NCBI GenBank assembly: GCA_958510825.1
Contig: OY294048.1
Location: 18,927,589-18,991,588, forward strand
Length of the DNA: 64,000 bases
From: Brachypterus glaber
Lineage: Eukaryota; Arthropoda; Insecta; Coleoptera; Kateretidae
Reading direction: 5' to 3'
The notes under the pieces: model-generated
The model's input: the letters and a program-made list of their open reading frames with translations, nothing else
The model's database searches: none
What the model was told of the DNA's origin: nothing
In this document: positions 11,028 to 21,833 of the stretch, piece by piece
Numbering within the stretch: position 1 is the stretch's first letter
Layout of the letters: each line of letters starts with the position of its first letter
Program-made: the position numbers and the translations under genes

Positions 11028-12449
11028 GAGGGGTCCCGCAATAATGAAGGAGACGACGCACTTGGCCAGGAAGTCTGGGAAGTCTCTAGGAAGTCTCAGG
11101 AAGTCCGGGAAGTTTTTGAGAAGTCTCAGGAAGTCTAGGAAGTCACTAGGAAATCTCAGAAAGTCGTAGAAGTCTTTGAGAAGTCGCAGGAAGTCTCAGG
11201 AAGTCTGGGAAGTCTTTAGTCGTTATTTTAATAAAAAATACTTGTAAAACACGGTGTAATTTACCCCCTCCACACGCGCCGAGTAAGTGGCGTGGTTTTC
11301 GGCATATCGGCAGCACACTTCATTTTGTCTATTTCGCTAGAATGATCGATTTTTAAAAATTAAGGTGAAAGTTGTTAAATATGAGTTATAAAAACGATCA
11401 AAATACTTCTTTTTTAGCGGTAATTAAATTTAAGTTTATATCGAAATAAAAAAAGATTAAAATACAGCATATAATAAATAGGAGATATAGTTTTATTACA
11501 CAAAAAAATAAATGTCTGCCCAAGTTTCTACCATAAATTACGCAAAATTTGGCCAGAGGTAACCTCTTCCTACCTCGTAACGCAGTTTCTTATAATTTCT
11601 CACTAAAATTCTACATGGTGTAACGCTGTATTCGACCCTACCTAAACCCTTTATGTACTTTGTGAACGAATTCATTGGGTTTGTTTTTTTGTCGAAAATC
11701 TCAGTTCTAAACTGGTTCGGAACTGGTGCAGTTGCAACTGGGCAGTGCTCAATGGCAACTGCGCACGTTCCGAACCAATTCAGAACTGCTATTTTCGGAA
11801 AACAATATAAACCTAAATAAACCGATTGTTTCATGCTTTTACTTAGTCACAGAATGATCATCATACCTCGGGCAAAAGCTGGCATAAATTCAGCACTGCA
11901 GTGCATTGATAAGAAGCAGCTGCAAGACGGCTGACCCCACTCCACAAGAACGCAACGCTAGTAAATCTATGATAAAAGTTAAAAAAGATGACAAAAGATG
12001 AATAATAATAGCTCGCAATTGCCCGGGCACTGTAAATCATTATCCGTGATAATAATTATGATAATTATAATTATTATTATTAAATTAGGTCCTTATAAAA
12101 TAATCTGATCCGAAAACTAACTTTAACAATAAATCCCTGAATAAAAAATTCGCGGGCTAAATTTAAAAATCACGCATGCGTAGAATTGCAAAAAGTTGTT
12201 AGAAGTCTTTAGGAAGTCACTGTAAATCTTTGGGAAGTCGGAAGAAGTCTCAGGAAGTCTTAGGAAATCTCAGGAAGTCGTAAGAAGTCTTAGGAAATCT
12301 CAGGAAGTCGTAAGAAGTCTTAGGAAATCTTTGAGAAGTCCGGGAAGTTTTTGGAAATTATAGGAAGTCTTAGAAAATCTTTCGAAATATGCAAAAGACT
12401 TCCGATTTTGAAGGAGACGAAGCACCCAAAACCTATTGCGGGACCCCTC
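11028..12449. mobile_element. Mutator-like element with minisatellite arrays and 10-bp target duplication
   Basis: The terminal inverted repeats GAGGGGTCCCGCAATA (11028-11043 and inverse at 12434-12449) are flanked by a perfect direct GGAAAGCCCC (11018-11027 and 12450-12459). Just inside each end lies an array of AGGAAGTCT-type units (11068-11220 and 12195-12415), in the same orientation at both ends. The unique 1-kb middle has no convincing coding frame. A 9-11-bp duplication is the signature of Mutator-like transposases; some insect Mutator families carry such arrays. Confidence 0.75.
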
Positions 12450-12459
12450 GGAAAGCCCC

Positions 12460-13265
12460 AAAATCTCGACAAAGCAGAAATCTTAAAAGTTATACAAAAA
12501 TATCAAATTATTGGAATTGGTTCAACCTTCGCTAAAAAGATTATTTTCCCATGGCCATGTTTAATTTAAAAGCAGTACTAAAAATCTTGTATTCTATAAA
12601 AGAAACATTAAAAAGTAGACTTTATTGTGCAGTGTAATTTGCGGTCTTCCACAATAGATTGTGTGTAAAATGCGTATAGTAAAAAATAGAAGTGTAGTAA
12701 AAAAATCGTGTGTTTGTAGTTGCCGAAAGCATTGTCCATTTGTGGTTGAATTGTAATAAAATAGAAAAGAGGGCAGTCCTTCAAATAGTAGTAAACGTAC
12801 TACGTTTAACATAGTAATAGAGATCCGCACGTGACTGCTAGCACCTGGCATCAAGTGCCGGCACACAGCGGCTAGATCAAAGGAACCCGCTCTTCCCACA
12901 CGCACCCATCTCGTAAACCCAAATCGACAGTGACGAAAAGAAAGAACAAGTGAGCGATTCCGAGATATACAGTCGCGTGCATTAACGAGGGACTTCAGAT
13001 TTATAAGAAGTGTTTTTTCTTGAAAAAAGTCTTATATAAATGAGTTCTTATTACAATATATACTAAATTAGTGTATTATATTTATGAGTTTTATTCATTA
13101 GTTAGTATTACTTAATAATAAAAAAAACATAAATATATTACACTCAATTACTGTTCGTATCAACTTTACGTAATGGTCTTAGATGTAATAGTCGGAGAGT
13201 TGGAGACTATTTTTATTTAATTATTTTCTCCCAGCTGTATTTTATTTATGTCTTAAAGTCTATTC
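12460..13265. other. Unassigned stretch with a small GC-rich island
   Basis: 12820-12935 is more GC-rich than its surroundings (CACCTGGCATCAAGTGCCGG). It could be a SINE or LTR remnant, but I found no A/B boxes or repeat partner in the window. Confidence 0.35.
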
Positions 13266-13830
13266 AAATTAAGCTATTTTCAAATTTCTAGGCTCCAGAT
13301 CCGGTTCCTCAAATTTCTAGGCTCCAGATCCGGTTCCTTTGGGTGCTAAAAGCTCCAAAACTCTGGCAATGAGCTACCAAAAAAATCTAATTTTAACTTT
13401 TCGAATCATATACATTACATTTATTACATTTAGATTAAGCTATTTGGATATTCATAGTTATACGCAATAATTCTGGGGCCAAGGGGTAAGAACCGTCTTT
13501 AAAAAGTGCCTTTGACATATGTGATACTTAATTTTTTAAAGAAATGAGAATTTATGAAATGACTTTTGATTAAATAAAAATTCTTTAGTTTTTAGTGTTG
13601 ACATATGTCAATTAATTTTTTTAAAGCCTTTTTTACTCCTTGGCCTATTCAATTATTGTGTAAAACTGTGAAAATAGACTAATCCAAATGTAATAAATGT
13701 AATGTGTTTAACTCGGTAAGTTAAAATATATTTTTCGGGGACCCATTTCCCCACCTTTTTGGGGCTTCTAGTATCCACAGGAACCTGATCTAGGACCTGG
13801 AGATTTGCAAATAGCTTATTTAAATTGTAT
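13266..13830. mobile_element. Inverted-repeat element with 31-bp internal duplication
   Basis: The left end AAGCTATTTTCAAATTTCTA, with CTCCAGATCCGGTTCC, is matched inversely by the right end near 13780-13828 (GGAACCTGATCTAG...GATTTGCAAATAGCTT). CAAATTTCTAGGCTCCAG plus the following bases is duplicated head to tail at 13278-13308 and 13309-13339. Internally, 13400-13435 and 13685-13720 are also inverted copies. It is non-coding. Confidence 0.5.
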
Positions 13831-14443
13831 TTTAAGACATATATAAAATAAAGCTGGCAGAAAATAATGAATTAGACTATAAAGAGTATTTGGAAGATGT
13901 TTGTCGAGGAGAGATCGTTTAGGAGGAGCCAATATAGCTGTACAGAATCCACATTGCTATCACTGATATGTCAGGATTCGATTTATTTTATTAGTGTACT
14001 TAATATAATGTGGACAGTGTTTTTAATAATACTGAAGAATTTTAATTGGTTTAAAAAGTGGGATAAGCCTCATACATATGAGATTCGTCTTCCCCACGTG
14101 GTGACTTTTTTTATATCCTGATCTGGCCAATTGTTAGAAAGGAAAAGGCCAATAAATAGAAATATAATAGAATATTCTATTTTTCTTTATTGGACTTTTC
14201 AAGATAACACAGACTAAAGATTAAATAGTATTATCAGTAAGCGATTTAAACTTTTACACACCTTGTATTATTTTCAATTCGGCTCTGTCTGTCTTTCCCG
14301 GAAACTGTTGATGGAAAATACAAAGTGTGAACCCTCAAATGAAGGTTACTTTTAAATATCGATATGCCTTGGTTAAATATCCCTTGGCTATAGTAAATTT
14401 ATGTTTATGGTGCCGCAGTCTTATATTATAAACCATAAGCACA
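13831..14443. other. Unassigned stretch before the LINE
   Basis: The 74-codon frame at 13897-14121 has no recognisable domain. No repeats seen. Confidence 0.4.
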
Positions 14444-14455
14444 AGATATTTTAAA

Positions 14456-14784
14456 CACATTAATTAAAGTCGAGTGAGTGACAGTGAAGAGGTCAGACGT
14501 CGCCCAGCAGATTTCCATTGAGTAAGATTATTTTGGTATATAATTATTCTAACTAACATATGCTCACTTGTAAGCTTGCTTGCTAAGTGCTGCAGCCCTT
14601 TTCACACTGTGGACTTAAGCCAATTCCCACGAACCGCTGAGGCTGGCGGTTTGGTGTGTTAAAGGTTCCCTGAGACCCCAACCACTAACAATTAGTGCTT
14701 AACACTACACCCCCCCCCCCGCCCGGGGCCTCCAAGGCCCCCGAGAACTCTACTTCTATTTTTACTCCCCAATCAAAAATCACT
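14456..14784 (+). promoter_or_regulatory. LINE 5' leader, presumed internal promoter region
   Basis: These 329 bp lie between the target duplication and the first ATG. Jockey-type elements carry their promoter inside this region. I see no TATA box; the end of the leader contains a run of ten C (14707 onward). The promoter function is family knowledge, not seen directly. Confidence 0.4.
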
Positions 14785-16266
14785 ATGGCTGATACCCCCG
14801 AAAAACCCAACAGCGACGCCACCATGGCAAATTTCCCAAATCAGCAAATGTCCGTCTACTTCCAAGACCAAATTAAGGCCCAGGCAGAACACTACAAAAT
14901 CCAAGCTGAACAACATAAAGATCAGCTTGAATTCCTTCAGACTCAATTAGCCACCGCAAACGAAACCATAAGCGGACTCCGAGAGGAGATTTCCCGCCTC
15001 TCCTCTCAAATAGGGACACTAATAGCCCAAAAAGACAAAACCCCCGCTCAAGAGCCCTCCGACGCCCCCGATCAATTCGAAACGGACATGTCCGTAGTAG
15101 AGACCGATTCGGACGCAGTCCGATCCCCCCTTGCCTCCCCGCGCAAGCGCCTAAACCGGCGCAGAAGGAAACACAAATTGAATTCAGACCACGAAAACAA
15201 ACCCGCTAAGACCCAAAAAACCCCCGGTAAAGCGACTGCTTCCGAAGAAGTCGCTAACCCCTCCGGATCAGGGCCCCAACCCCCCGTTACGGCCCCTGTA
15301 AACCCAAAAATCCAAGCTACTGGCCCAGGAACCCCCCCCGACCAGGAAGCCCACAAAACCCCCAAAATCCCCCCCATCATCATCCGAGCCCCTGAAAAAT
15401 GGCTAGCTTTGTCCCGCCATTTCAACTCGCAAAAAGTTAACATCCTCCACGCGAAAAATACCTCCGAAGGAGTTCAAATTCGCACACAGACCAGTGACGA
15501 CTTCCGCAAAGTCACTAGGCACTTAGATGCCGAAAAAATCCCATATCATAGTTTTACCCTCCCGGAGGACAAGGCAATCCACGCCGTAATCCGGGGAATC
15601 CCCACCCAGATAGACGTCGCAGACGTCCAAGCCGCTCTTATCGAGCGTGGCTACCTCCCCACGTCAGTCGCGAGAATGACGCGTACTAAAGACAAGACCC
15701 CCATGCCCCTGATCCTAGTCATCCTTCCCAAGGTGACAGGACAACAGCACCCCATATTCAAAGAGACTAGGCTTTTACATCTAGTCATAAAGGTCGAAAG
15801 CCAGACCTATAAACCTAAATTCAGGCAATGTCACAAATGCCAACTCTTCGGCCACTCCCAGGCCAATTGCAACGCCCCGGCCAAATGCGTAAAATGCGCA
15901 CAAGACCACCACACAACAAAATGCGAAAAACCCCGCCACACGGACGCAAAATGCGCCAACTGCCTGGGCCCCCACACGGCAAACTATCATAAATGCCCCA
16001 AACACCCATCAAACATCGCTCCAACCCGTACAAGGGTCATACCCCCAACCCAAAAATTCACCCCGGGCATCTCCTACGCCCAAAAGGCAACCAACGCCGC
16101 CACCCCACAACAACCCAAGGCGGCCCCAGGTCCCAGCGCAAATCCCCCCAATATTTTTGACCAATCCCAAATTTCAAAAATACACACCTTCATGCAAGAA
16201 TTCGCCAGCTTCATGCAGGCTTTTGGCTCCCTTCAACTACCCAATCTAGGCCCCCAAAATGTCTAG
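14785..16266 (+). CDS. LINE ORF1, gag-like RNA-binding protein
   Basis: A protein of 493 residues if translation starts at the ATG at 14785. A second in-frame ATG at 14824 sits in an ideal Kozak context (GCCACCATGG) and may be the real start. In order: an N-terminal coiled coil rich in Gln/Glu/Ala (about residues 25-85), an acidic then very basic patch (RKRLNRRRRK), a Pro-rich linker, a PRE_C2HC-like region (about 215-345), and three CCHC-type knuckles from residue 349, CHKCQLFGHSQANC, CVKCAQDHHTTKC and CANCLGPH. This is the usual layout of Jockey ORF1 proteins, which package the element RNA. The last 8 nt overlap the start of ORF2, so ORF2 is probably made by reinitiation or coupling. Confidence 0.9.
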   Translation: MADTPEKPNSDATMANFPNQQMSVYFQDQIKAQAEHYKIQAEQHKDQLEFLQTQLATANETISGLREEISRLSSQIGTLIAQKDKTPAQEPSDAPDQFETDMSVVETDSDAVRSPLASPRKRLNRRRRKHKLNSDHENKPAKTQKTPGKATASEEVANPSGSGPQPPVTAPVNPKIQATGPGTPPDQEAHKTPKIPPIIIRAPEKWLALSRHFNSQKVNILHAKNTSEGVQIRTQTSDDFRKVTRHLDAEKIPYHSFTLPEDKAIHAVIRGIPTQIDVADVQAALIERGYLPTSVARMTRTKDKTPMPLILVILPKVTGQQHPIFKETRLLHLVIKVESQTYKPKFRQCHKCQLFGHSQANCNAPAKCVKCAQDHHTTKCEKPRHTDAKCANCLGPHTANYHKCPKHPSNIAPTRTRVIPPTQKFTPGISYAQKATNAATPQQPKAAPGPSANPPNIFDQSQISKIHTFMQEFASFMQAFGSLQLPNLGPQNV

Positions 16267-19006
16267 ACAAACAAAACCCAGAGCCCTTAAAATAGTCACC
16301 TGGAACGCTGATAGCCTCAATTCAAAAAAACCGGAACTCATAGAATTTCTACACGAAAATCAAATAGATATAGCCCTCATCCAAGAGACTGGTCTTAAAC
16401 CACATCATAGGGGTACCATACCCAACTATTCCTGCTACCGTAACGATAGACTCCAGGACCGCAAAGGAGGCACAGCAATCTATATCAAAAAACACATATC
16501 TCACGATCTTCTTCATGCGCCCCCCACACAAAGCGATCAAGTCGAAACTACCTCCATATTCGTCAACATGCACGACAATTCCAAATTCAGGATCGTGTCC
16601 CTCTACAAACCCCCAAATAAGGAGGTCAGACCCGCCGACTTCGAAGGCTACTTTAACGACAATCATCCAACAATCCTAGCCGGAGACTTGAATTGCAAAC
16701 ACGCCCTTTGGCACTCTAGAACAACTACGGCCAACGGCCGTAGGCTTTACGAAATATTACAACGTAACCATATAATGGTTACCGCACCCGATTCCCCAAC
16801 CCACTATGGCCACGGCCTTCCTGATATCCTTGACATCGTTTTGTATAAAAACACGACACTAAACATTAACATCGAACTAAGACACGAACTAAGCTCCGAC
16901 CACCTTCCAATCATTATCACGGCAGGAGGCATACCAACCGCAAATCACACCAAAAAAACCGTTTACAACTTCTCCTATATATCCGAACTCCTAGAAAGCA
17001 ACACCAAAATCAATTCAATAAATTCCGTCCAAGAACTAGATATTGCAGTAACCACCCTCACCAATACCATAAAATCCGCAATGGACAGCGCCAAATTAAT
17101 CAAAAAAGTAGATATCCAAAACCCACAGGACCTTCCCCGAGATCTCAAAGACTTAATCAGAGAGAAAAACCGACTTCTTCGTCGTGCACGCACCCTCCAA
17201 GACCCCCATATTAAACGCGAAGCAAACAGACTTACCCAGGAAGTCAAAGACCGACTAAACGTACTAGCAAATTCCCGCTGGGAGGGAAAAATAAAGTCAC
17301 TCAACCCCCAGGATAGATCACTTTGGAGAATGGCCAAAACCCTATCCCTCGACCACCAACGAGGCATGCCCCCAATTCACGGCGAAAGAGGAGTCGTCTA
17401 CTCCACCCCCGAAAAAGCCGAAGCATTTGCTGACGCAATGCGGAAACAATTTCAACCAAACCCTCCAATCCCCCCCGACTCCGACTCCGAATCAGAGACC
17501 GACTCCGAGCCCGACTCGGACGACGAGAACTACGAGCAACTCATGCATGAAAGAGACATAAACCACATCTATAATAGAGTCACTAACCAAGTCGAAAACG
17601 ACATTATCACCCCCACATCCCCCGAGGAAATCAAACGCATCATCAAAAATCTCCCAAAAAGGAAAGCCCCCGGTCCCGACCAAATACCGAATAAAATTCT
17701 TAAAATACTCCCCCGGAAAACCATTATGGAAATCGTTAACATTGTTAACGCAATGCTCAGACTGCGCCACTTTCCAAAGCCCTGGAAAAACGCAGACGTA
17801 ATAGTAATCAAAAAACCCGGACAAAATCCAACTTTTGCTGAAAGCTACCGCCCCATAAGCCTCCTTTCCTCCCTAGGCAAAATAGCCGAGAAAGTCATAC
17901 TAACCAGACTTCAAACTCTAGTTGAAGAACTAAATCTCCTTCCAAATGAGCAATTCGGCTTCCGAAGCAGACACTCCACAGTCCACCAGGTAGCTCGCCT
18001 GGTAGACTCTGTAACGGACGGACTAAATAGGCGCGAAGCCGCGGGACTGATCCTCCTGGACATCGCAAAAGCCTTCGATAAGGTTTGGCACAAAGGTCTT
18101 GTAGCCAAACTCCACTTTCTCGGCCTCCCCCCAGGCATCACCAAACTCATAGCCTCCTTCCTCAAATGCAGAGATTTTCAAATAAAAATAGGCGACTGTA
18201 AGTCCAACACCCGCCGCATCAGAGCTGGCGTTCCACAAGGTTCCCCACTATCCCCCCTTCTGTACAACCTCTTTACGGCAGATATTCCAAAAACACAGGG
18301 CGCTGAACTAGCCCTGTTCGCCTATGACACCGGCATCCTAGCAAAAGCCAGAAACCCCCAGCGCATCCATATCGCCCTCCAGCGCCAAATGGATGCCCTA
18401 ATCAAATGGTTCTCCAAATGGAAAATCAAAGTAAACGCCAATAAAACCAAAGGCATCCTAATCTCTAGGATTAGAAGAGGCCCACCCCAACCCATTCAGA
18501 TAAATGGCCAACCCATTAACTGGGAAAACCATGCCAAATACCTCGGCATTACAATCTCCAAAAACTTGACGTGGGATCAGCACGTCAAAAACACCCTTCA
18601 AATAGCAAATTGCCGCCTCTCCAAACTCTACCCCTTAATAGGCAGAAAGAGTCCCCTATCCATTAAAAACAAACTTCTTCTCTACAACCAAACCCTAAAG
18701 CCGGTACTTCTTTACGGAGCCCCAGCCTGGAATAAAATCACCCTTAACAAAGCGCTCTCAGCAAAACTTCAGGCCTTCCAAAACAAGGCACTCAGAATAT
18801 GCCTCGATGCCCCCTGGTTCATGAGGAACAACCAGATACACAGAGATCTCGAAATGCCCCTCCTAAAAACGGAAATCATCCGCTACAGCACGTCTTTTAT
18901 ACAAGACAATTTAGATCACCCAAACCCCCTCATTTCAAACTTTCTAGATTACGATCATGAAATACACAACACTCACAAAAAGATCAAAAACGTCCTCAAC
19001 CAGTAA
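16259..19006 (+). CDS. LINE ORF2, APE endonuclease and reverse transcriptase with mutated active site
   Basis: 915 residues with no internal stop. The N-terminal APE-type endonuclease shows Asn16 (TWNADSL), Glu43 (IQETG), Asp143/Asn145 (AGDLN) and Asp214-His215 (SSDHLP), all intact. An acidic Ser/Asp/Glu linker lies near residues 400-430. The reverse transcriptase (about 455-745) has KAPGPD, YRPISLLS, FGFR, DIAKAFDKVW (Asp601), GVPQGSPLSP and KYLG. The metal-binding motif, normally F/Y-A-D-D, reads FAYDT: codon 689 (18323-18325) is TAT, giving Tyr where Asp is expected. This should abolish polymerisation. No RNase H domain is seen. The start ATG overlaps the ORF1 stop (ATGTCTAG). Confidence 0.93.
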   Translation: MSRQTKPRALKIVTWNADSLNSKKPELIEFLHENQIDIALIQETGLKPHHRGTIPNYSCYRNDRLQDRKGGTAIYIKKHISHDLLHAPPTQSDQVETTSIFVNMHDNSKFRIVSLYKPPNKEVRPADFEGYFNDNHPTILAGDLNCKHALWHSRTTTANGRRLYEILQRNHIMVTAPDSPTHYGHGLPDILDIVLYKNTTLNINIELRHELSSDHLPIIITAGGIPTANHTKKTVYNFSYISELLESNTKINSINSVQELDIAVTTLTNTIKSAMDSAKLIKKVDIQNPQDLPRDLKDLIREKNRLLRRARTLQDPHIKREANRLTQEVKDRLNVLANSRWEGKIKSLNPQDRSLWRMAKTLSLDHQRGMPPIHGERGVVYSTPEKAEAFADAMRKQFQPNPPIPPDSDSESETDSEPDSDDENYEQLMHERDINHIYNRVTNQVENDIITPTSPEEIKRIIKNLPKRKAPGPDQIPNKILKILPRKTIMEIVNIVNAMLRLRHFPKPWKNADVIVIKKPGQNPTFAESYRPISLLSSLGKIAEKVILTRLQTLVEELNLLPNEQFGFRSRHSTVHQVARLVDSVTDGLNRREAAGLILLDIAKAFDKVWHKGLVAKLHFLGLPPGITKLIASFLKCRDFQIKIGDCKSNTRRIRAGVPQGSPLSPLLYNLFTADIPKTQGAELALFAYDTGILAKARNPQRIHIALQRQMDALIKWFSKWKIKVNANKTKGILISRIRRGPPQPIQINGQPINWENHAKYLGITISKNLTWDQHVKNTLQIANCRLSKLYPLIGRKSPLSIKNKLLLYNQTLKPVLLYGAPAWNKITLNKALSAKLQAFQNKALRICLDAPWFMRNNQIHRDLEMPLLKTEIIRYSTSFIQDNLDHPNPLISNFLDYDHEIHNTHKKIKNVLNQ

Positions 19007-19020
19007 TGGTACCCACTAAT

Positions 19021-19230
19021 ACAGGACAGATGCATTCCCAGCATCAGTGAGATAGTCTCACTCCTCCCGCACATCCCTCCTCTCCCTATCACATCCCTCC
19101 CCATCCCCCTCCCACCCACTCCACAGCGCCAAATTATGACAGATGCAACTCGCATCAGTGAGCAGAGACTCACTCCCCCCCAAATTATGACAGATGCAAC
19201 TCGCATCAGTGAGCATAGACTCACTGCCCC
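19021..19230 (+). repeat. Tandem stem-loop repeats in the LINE 3' UTR
   Basis: Three related units. Two are near-identical 50-bp tandem copies (19131-19181 and 19182-19230), and a more diverged one sits just after the ORF2 stop (19021-19066). Each contains GACAGATGCA, CATCAGTGAG and a short inverted pair AGTGAG...CTCACT that can fold into a small hairpin. Such structures in LINE 3' ends can be recognised by the reverse transcriptase, but here that is only an inference. Confidence 0.75.
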
Positions 19231-19839
19231 AAATTTCAATTCAGATTAAGTATTTTTTTAGATAAATGAGCCATAGGCTGCGCCTGTCTCTTAAAGACCC
19301 AAACAAACTATTGATGATGATGAGATATTTTAAAGTACCTACATAATCTGGGATAATTATTCACTATTTTTTGAATTACAAGGTATATTCAAAAACTTGT
19401 TCTTTTATTAACTTTAGTTGTTTTTTTATTTACTTGACTTACTATTTATAATAAATCCTTGAAAATATGTTTTTAATTTTTTTTTCTCTTGTATCCATGG
19501 TGCTATTATTATCATAATACCTGGCCTTTTTATTTTACGCAGATCAAGATGCTTTTCCACGCTTTAAATTGATTACAAATCTTTAATATTCGAAAACACT
19601 ATTAAATAGTGACTATTTAATGAATAGTCATATATGACTATTATATACAAAATTATATATGCATACCGATAAAATAATTCCTGGGCATATAAAATAAAGC
19701 AATGTGGATTTGTATGTTAGAAGTATAAATAATTTAGTAGTAGTTTTCAGGCCTAGATTTTTGACTAGGTGATAGTAGACAATTTCCTATGGCCAAAAAC
19801 TACAAGTTGCCTTAAATTTTGAAGTATACAAAAAATCCT

Positions 19840-20450
19840 GACGGTTTTATGAGACTTTGACTTAAAAATCGTGTACCGAGCTACTAAATGGTGCATTTTG
19901 ATTATATGTTGTTGCTTTGGTTTAAGAATTAAACTTATGTATTTGTTTTAGGTAAAAAAAGGTTTTCTTTGTTTTATTTCTAAAATAAAAGATATATTTC
20001 CTGAAAACATAGCCTGGTTAATAATAAGGTATAAATTAAATTATTATAAACGATCGACCAAATTACCTAAAACTGCATCAAGCATCAAGAGATTTATCTT
20101 CCGAAAGATTTAAAACAAAGTTTTAAATCGTCAATTGGTAGTCCTAATGTATCTTGAGCATTAGTTCTATTCAATTTATGAACAAAACACCTTAAAAAAA
20201 CTATTTTATTACAACATTTGAATAAAAATATTGAAATTGTCATAATTGATGTCAAACAATTTTAACCTTAATAGTTATCGCAAATGTTTGGTGTATAACA
20301 GACTTGATTTGCAGTAGCAACGACATGTTCAGTTTCTAGGAAAATTTCTTGCGGTCTGAAATTGTGGCTATGTACGTATTCTCCTGCGGAACCACTCAAA
20401 CTACCCACCTACCCTAACAAGCCTACCTATCTAGTGCTATAGCACATGAA
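19840..20450. repeat. Partial inverted copy of the 548-1995 element
   Basis: The stretch around 19870-20130 (for example GGTGCATTTTGATTAT and AAATTACCTAAAACTGCATC) is the diverged reverse complement of 1020-1320. 20398-20437 matches the reverse complement of 599-645 (AAACTACCCACCTACCCTAA). The right end after 20450 is unrelated, so the copy is incomplete. Confidence 0.55.
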
Positions 20451-20812
20451 ATTTACAACTTTTACGAATTTCAAGATAGGTGGGGGAAGCCTACCCCCCT
20501 ATAGCTACGACCCTGGTCATGTGTTTTTTTACGTCAAACGTCATTACTAACTAAGATAACCTTTATTCCTTCCACAATTTCTTTAATTTCTGCTAGAGAT
20601 CATTGTCTCAAATTAACATCGGTTACTTAACATTTTCCTAGGCCCCTCCCTCCCCCTGTCACAAACTGTCACGTTTTCTGTGACCCCCTTCCCCCATAGA
20701 CGCGTTAAGTAATATATGGAAAGCTCCTGAACTTTGATGATAAGTACAATAGATTTTTTTAGTGAACTTTTGGAAGAGGGCGGCATGTTGTCTATTGCCT
20801 ATGGTGGAGTAA

Positions 20813-20951
20813 GGGCATATCCACAGGCTCGCATAACAACATAACAATGCCATGTCGTGATTGGCTTGATGGGCCGCGATGTCTCTTGTAAGCCAATCAC
20901 GGCCTCGCATTCTTATGTTTTATGTTCTTATGCAAGCTTCTGGATAGGCCT
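20813..20951. mobile_element. Harbinger-type hairpin MITE, about 139 bp
   Basis: TAA flanks both sides (20810-20812, 20952-20954). The left arm GGGCATATCCACAGGC...CGTGATTGGCTT is mirrored by AAGCCAATCACG...GGATAGGCC on the right, giving arms of about 55 bp. A TAA duplication fits PIF/Harbinger. Confidence 0.6.
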
Positions 20952-21530
20952 TAAGTAAATCCAGCTCTGGTATTGGGTATATAATGTATCAATACTTTTG
21001 TTATCGATTGTACAAGACTAATGCTTCGCCGCGTAAAGAAAATTTCAATAGAGACACATCTGATGCGTGACTTTTCAAGTTAATTCCTCAAAGGATGCCG
21101 CCAACAACAAAACTGGATATTGCAAATGTTTTATTTTTTAGAATCAACCTATTCGATTGATCAATTGAAGCATGTAGTATCAAAATGTGATAAGTACTTA
21201 GTTAACTTGTGGAAAACCGCAAAAAACTGCCATTCTTTTTGTACAAGACGTTTTGGTTTGGTATATCATTTTGGACCCCCACACAAGGTAGCTACGGCCC
21301 TTTAAAATTGTAATAAAAATAAGGTTTTTAATTAATAACTCTGGTACCCTTTAAGCTAGAGCGACGAGCTTTTGCATGTATACTAGTATTAATCAGGGCA
21401 ATAAGTTTATGTTAATATATTGTTTTGAATTTATCCAGAGGCATCCCTAGACGGAAAAATGTATTAGGCTTAACACATTAAAAGTCCAAAATTATCGAAA
21501 ATTTGCGTTACGTAATACTTGAACGTTTCC

Positions 21531-21656
21531 TAAAGCCAAAGTGAACTAAGCGCCACTTCAAAAAAATTGGTTTTTATTGCAGACCATAGGGTATCAAAAT
21601 TTGCACCATGGACTACCAATAGAAAAAAAAATGGCACTTAGTTCACTTTGGTTTTA
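21531..21656. mobile_element. Hairpin MITE, 126 bp
   Basis: TAAAGCCAAAGTGAACTAAG is mirrored by CTTAGTTCACTTTGGTTTTA. It has landed inside a copy of the TTGCGTTACGTAATACTTG repeat (21490-21530), which is seen without it at 39950 and 40790. Confidence 0.6.
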
Positions 21657-21833
21657 GATTGATCCTGAGCCTAAACAGCACTTGTCTGTACCTTATGAAT
21701 AGTAAGGAAGGTCTTGTTAAACAACTATAAATTATTATGGGAATAGTTTATATTGGGGTACCCCAGTAGGGTTAAAAGGGTTAAATGTACATATTAAAAT
21801 CTTTTTGGAAACATTTCGATACCCCCAAGCAAC

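Larger units (their letters stand above)
14456..19322 (+). mobile_element. Full-length Jockey-like LINE, 4.87 kb, with 12-bp target duplication
   Basis: The element is flanked by the perfect 12-bp repeat AGATATTTTAAA (14444-14455 and 19323-19334), and it ends in a short TGATGATGATG tail rather than poly(A). It has a roughly 330-bp 5' leader, ORF1 (gag-like), ORF2 (endonuclease plus reverse transcriptase) and a 3' UTR with repeated stem-loops. The base composition (C-rich coding strand) differs sharply from the surrounding AT-rich DNA. The exact target duplication and two open frames point to a recent insertion. The reverse transcriptase carries an active-site change, so this copy is probably unable to move by itself. 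The order ORF1 zinc knuckles, APE endonuclease, RT, with no RNase H, fits the Jockey group. Confidence 0.93.

Noticed and set aside
11028..12449. Minisatellite arrays as two independent tandem repeats
   Set aside because: They sit symmetrically just inside inverted ends with a perfect 10-bp duplication, so one mobile element explains both.
15072..18238. Several antisense frames of 70-130 codons over the LINE
   Set aside because: They mirror the real ORF1 and ORF2, whose C-rich coding strand lacks stops on the other strand; no family similarity.
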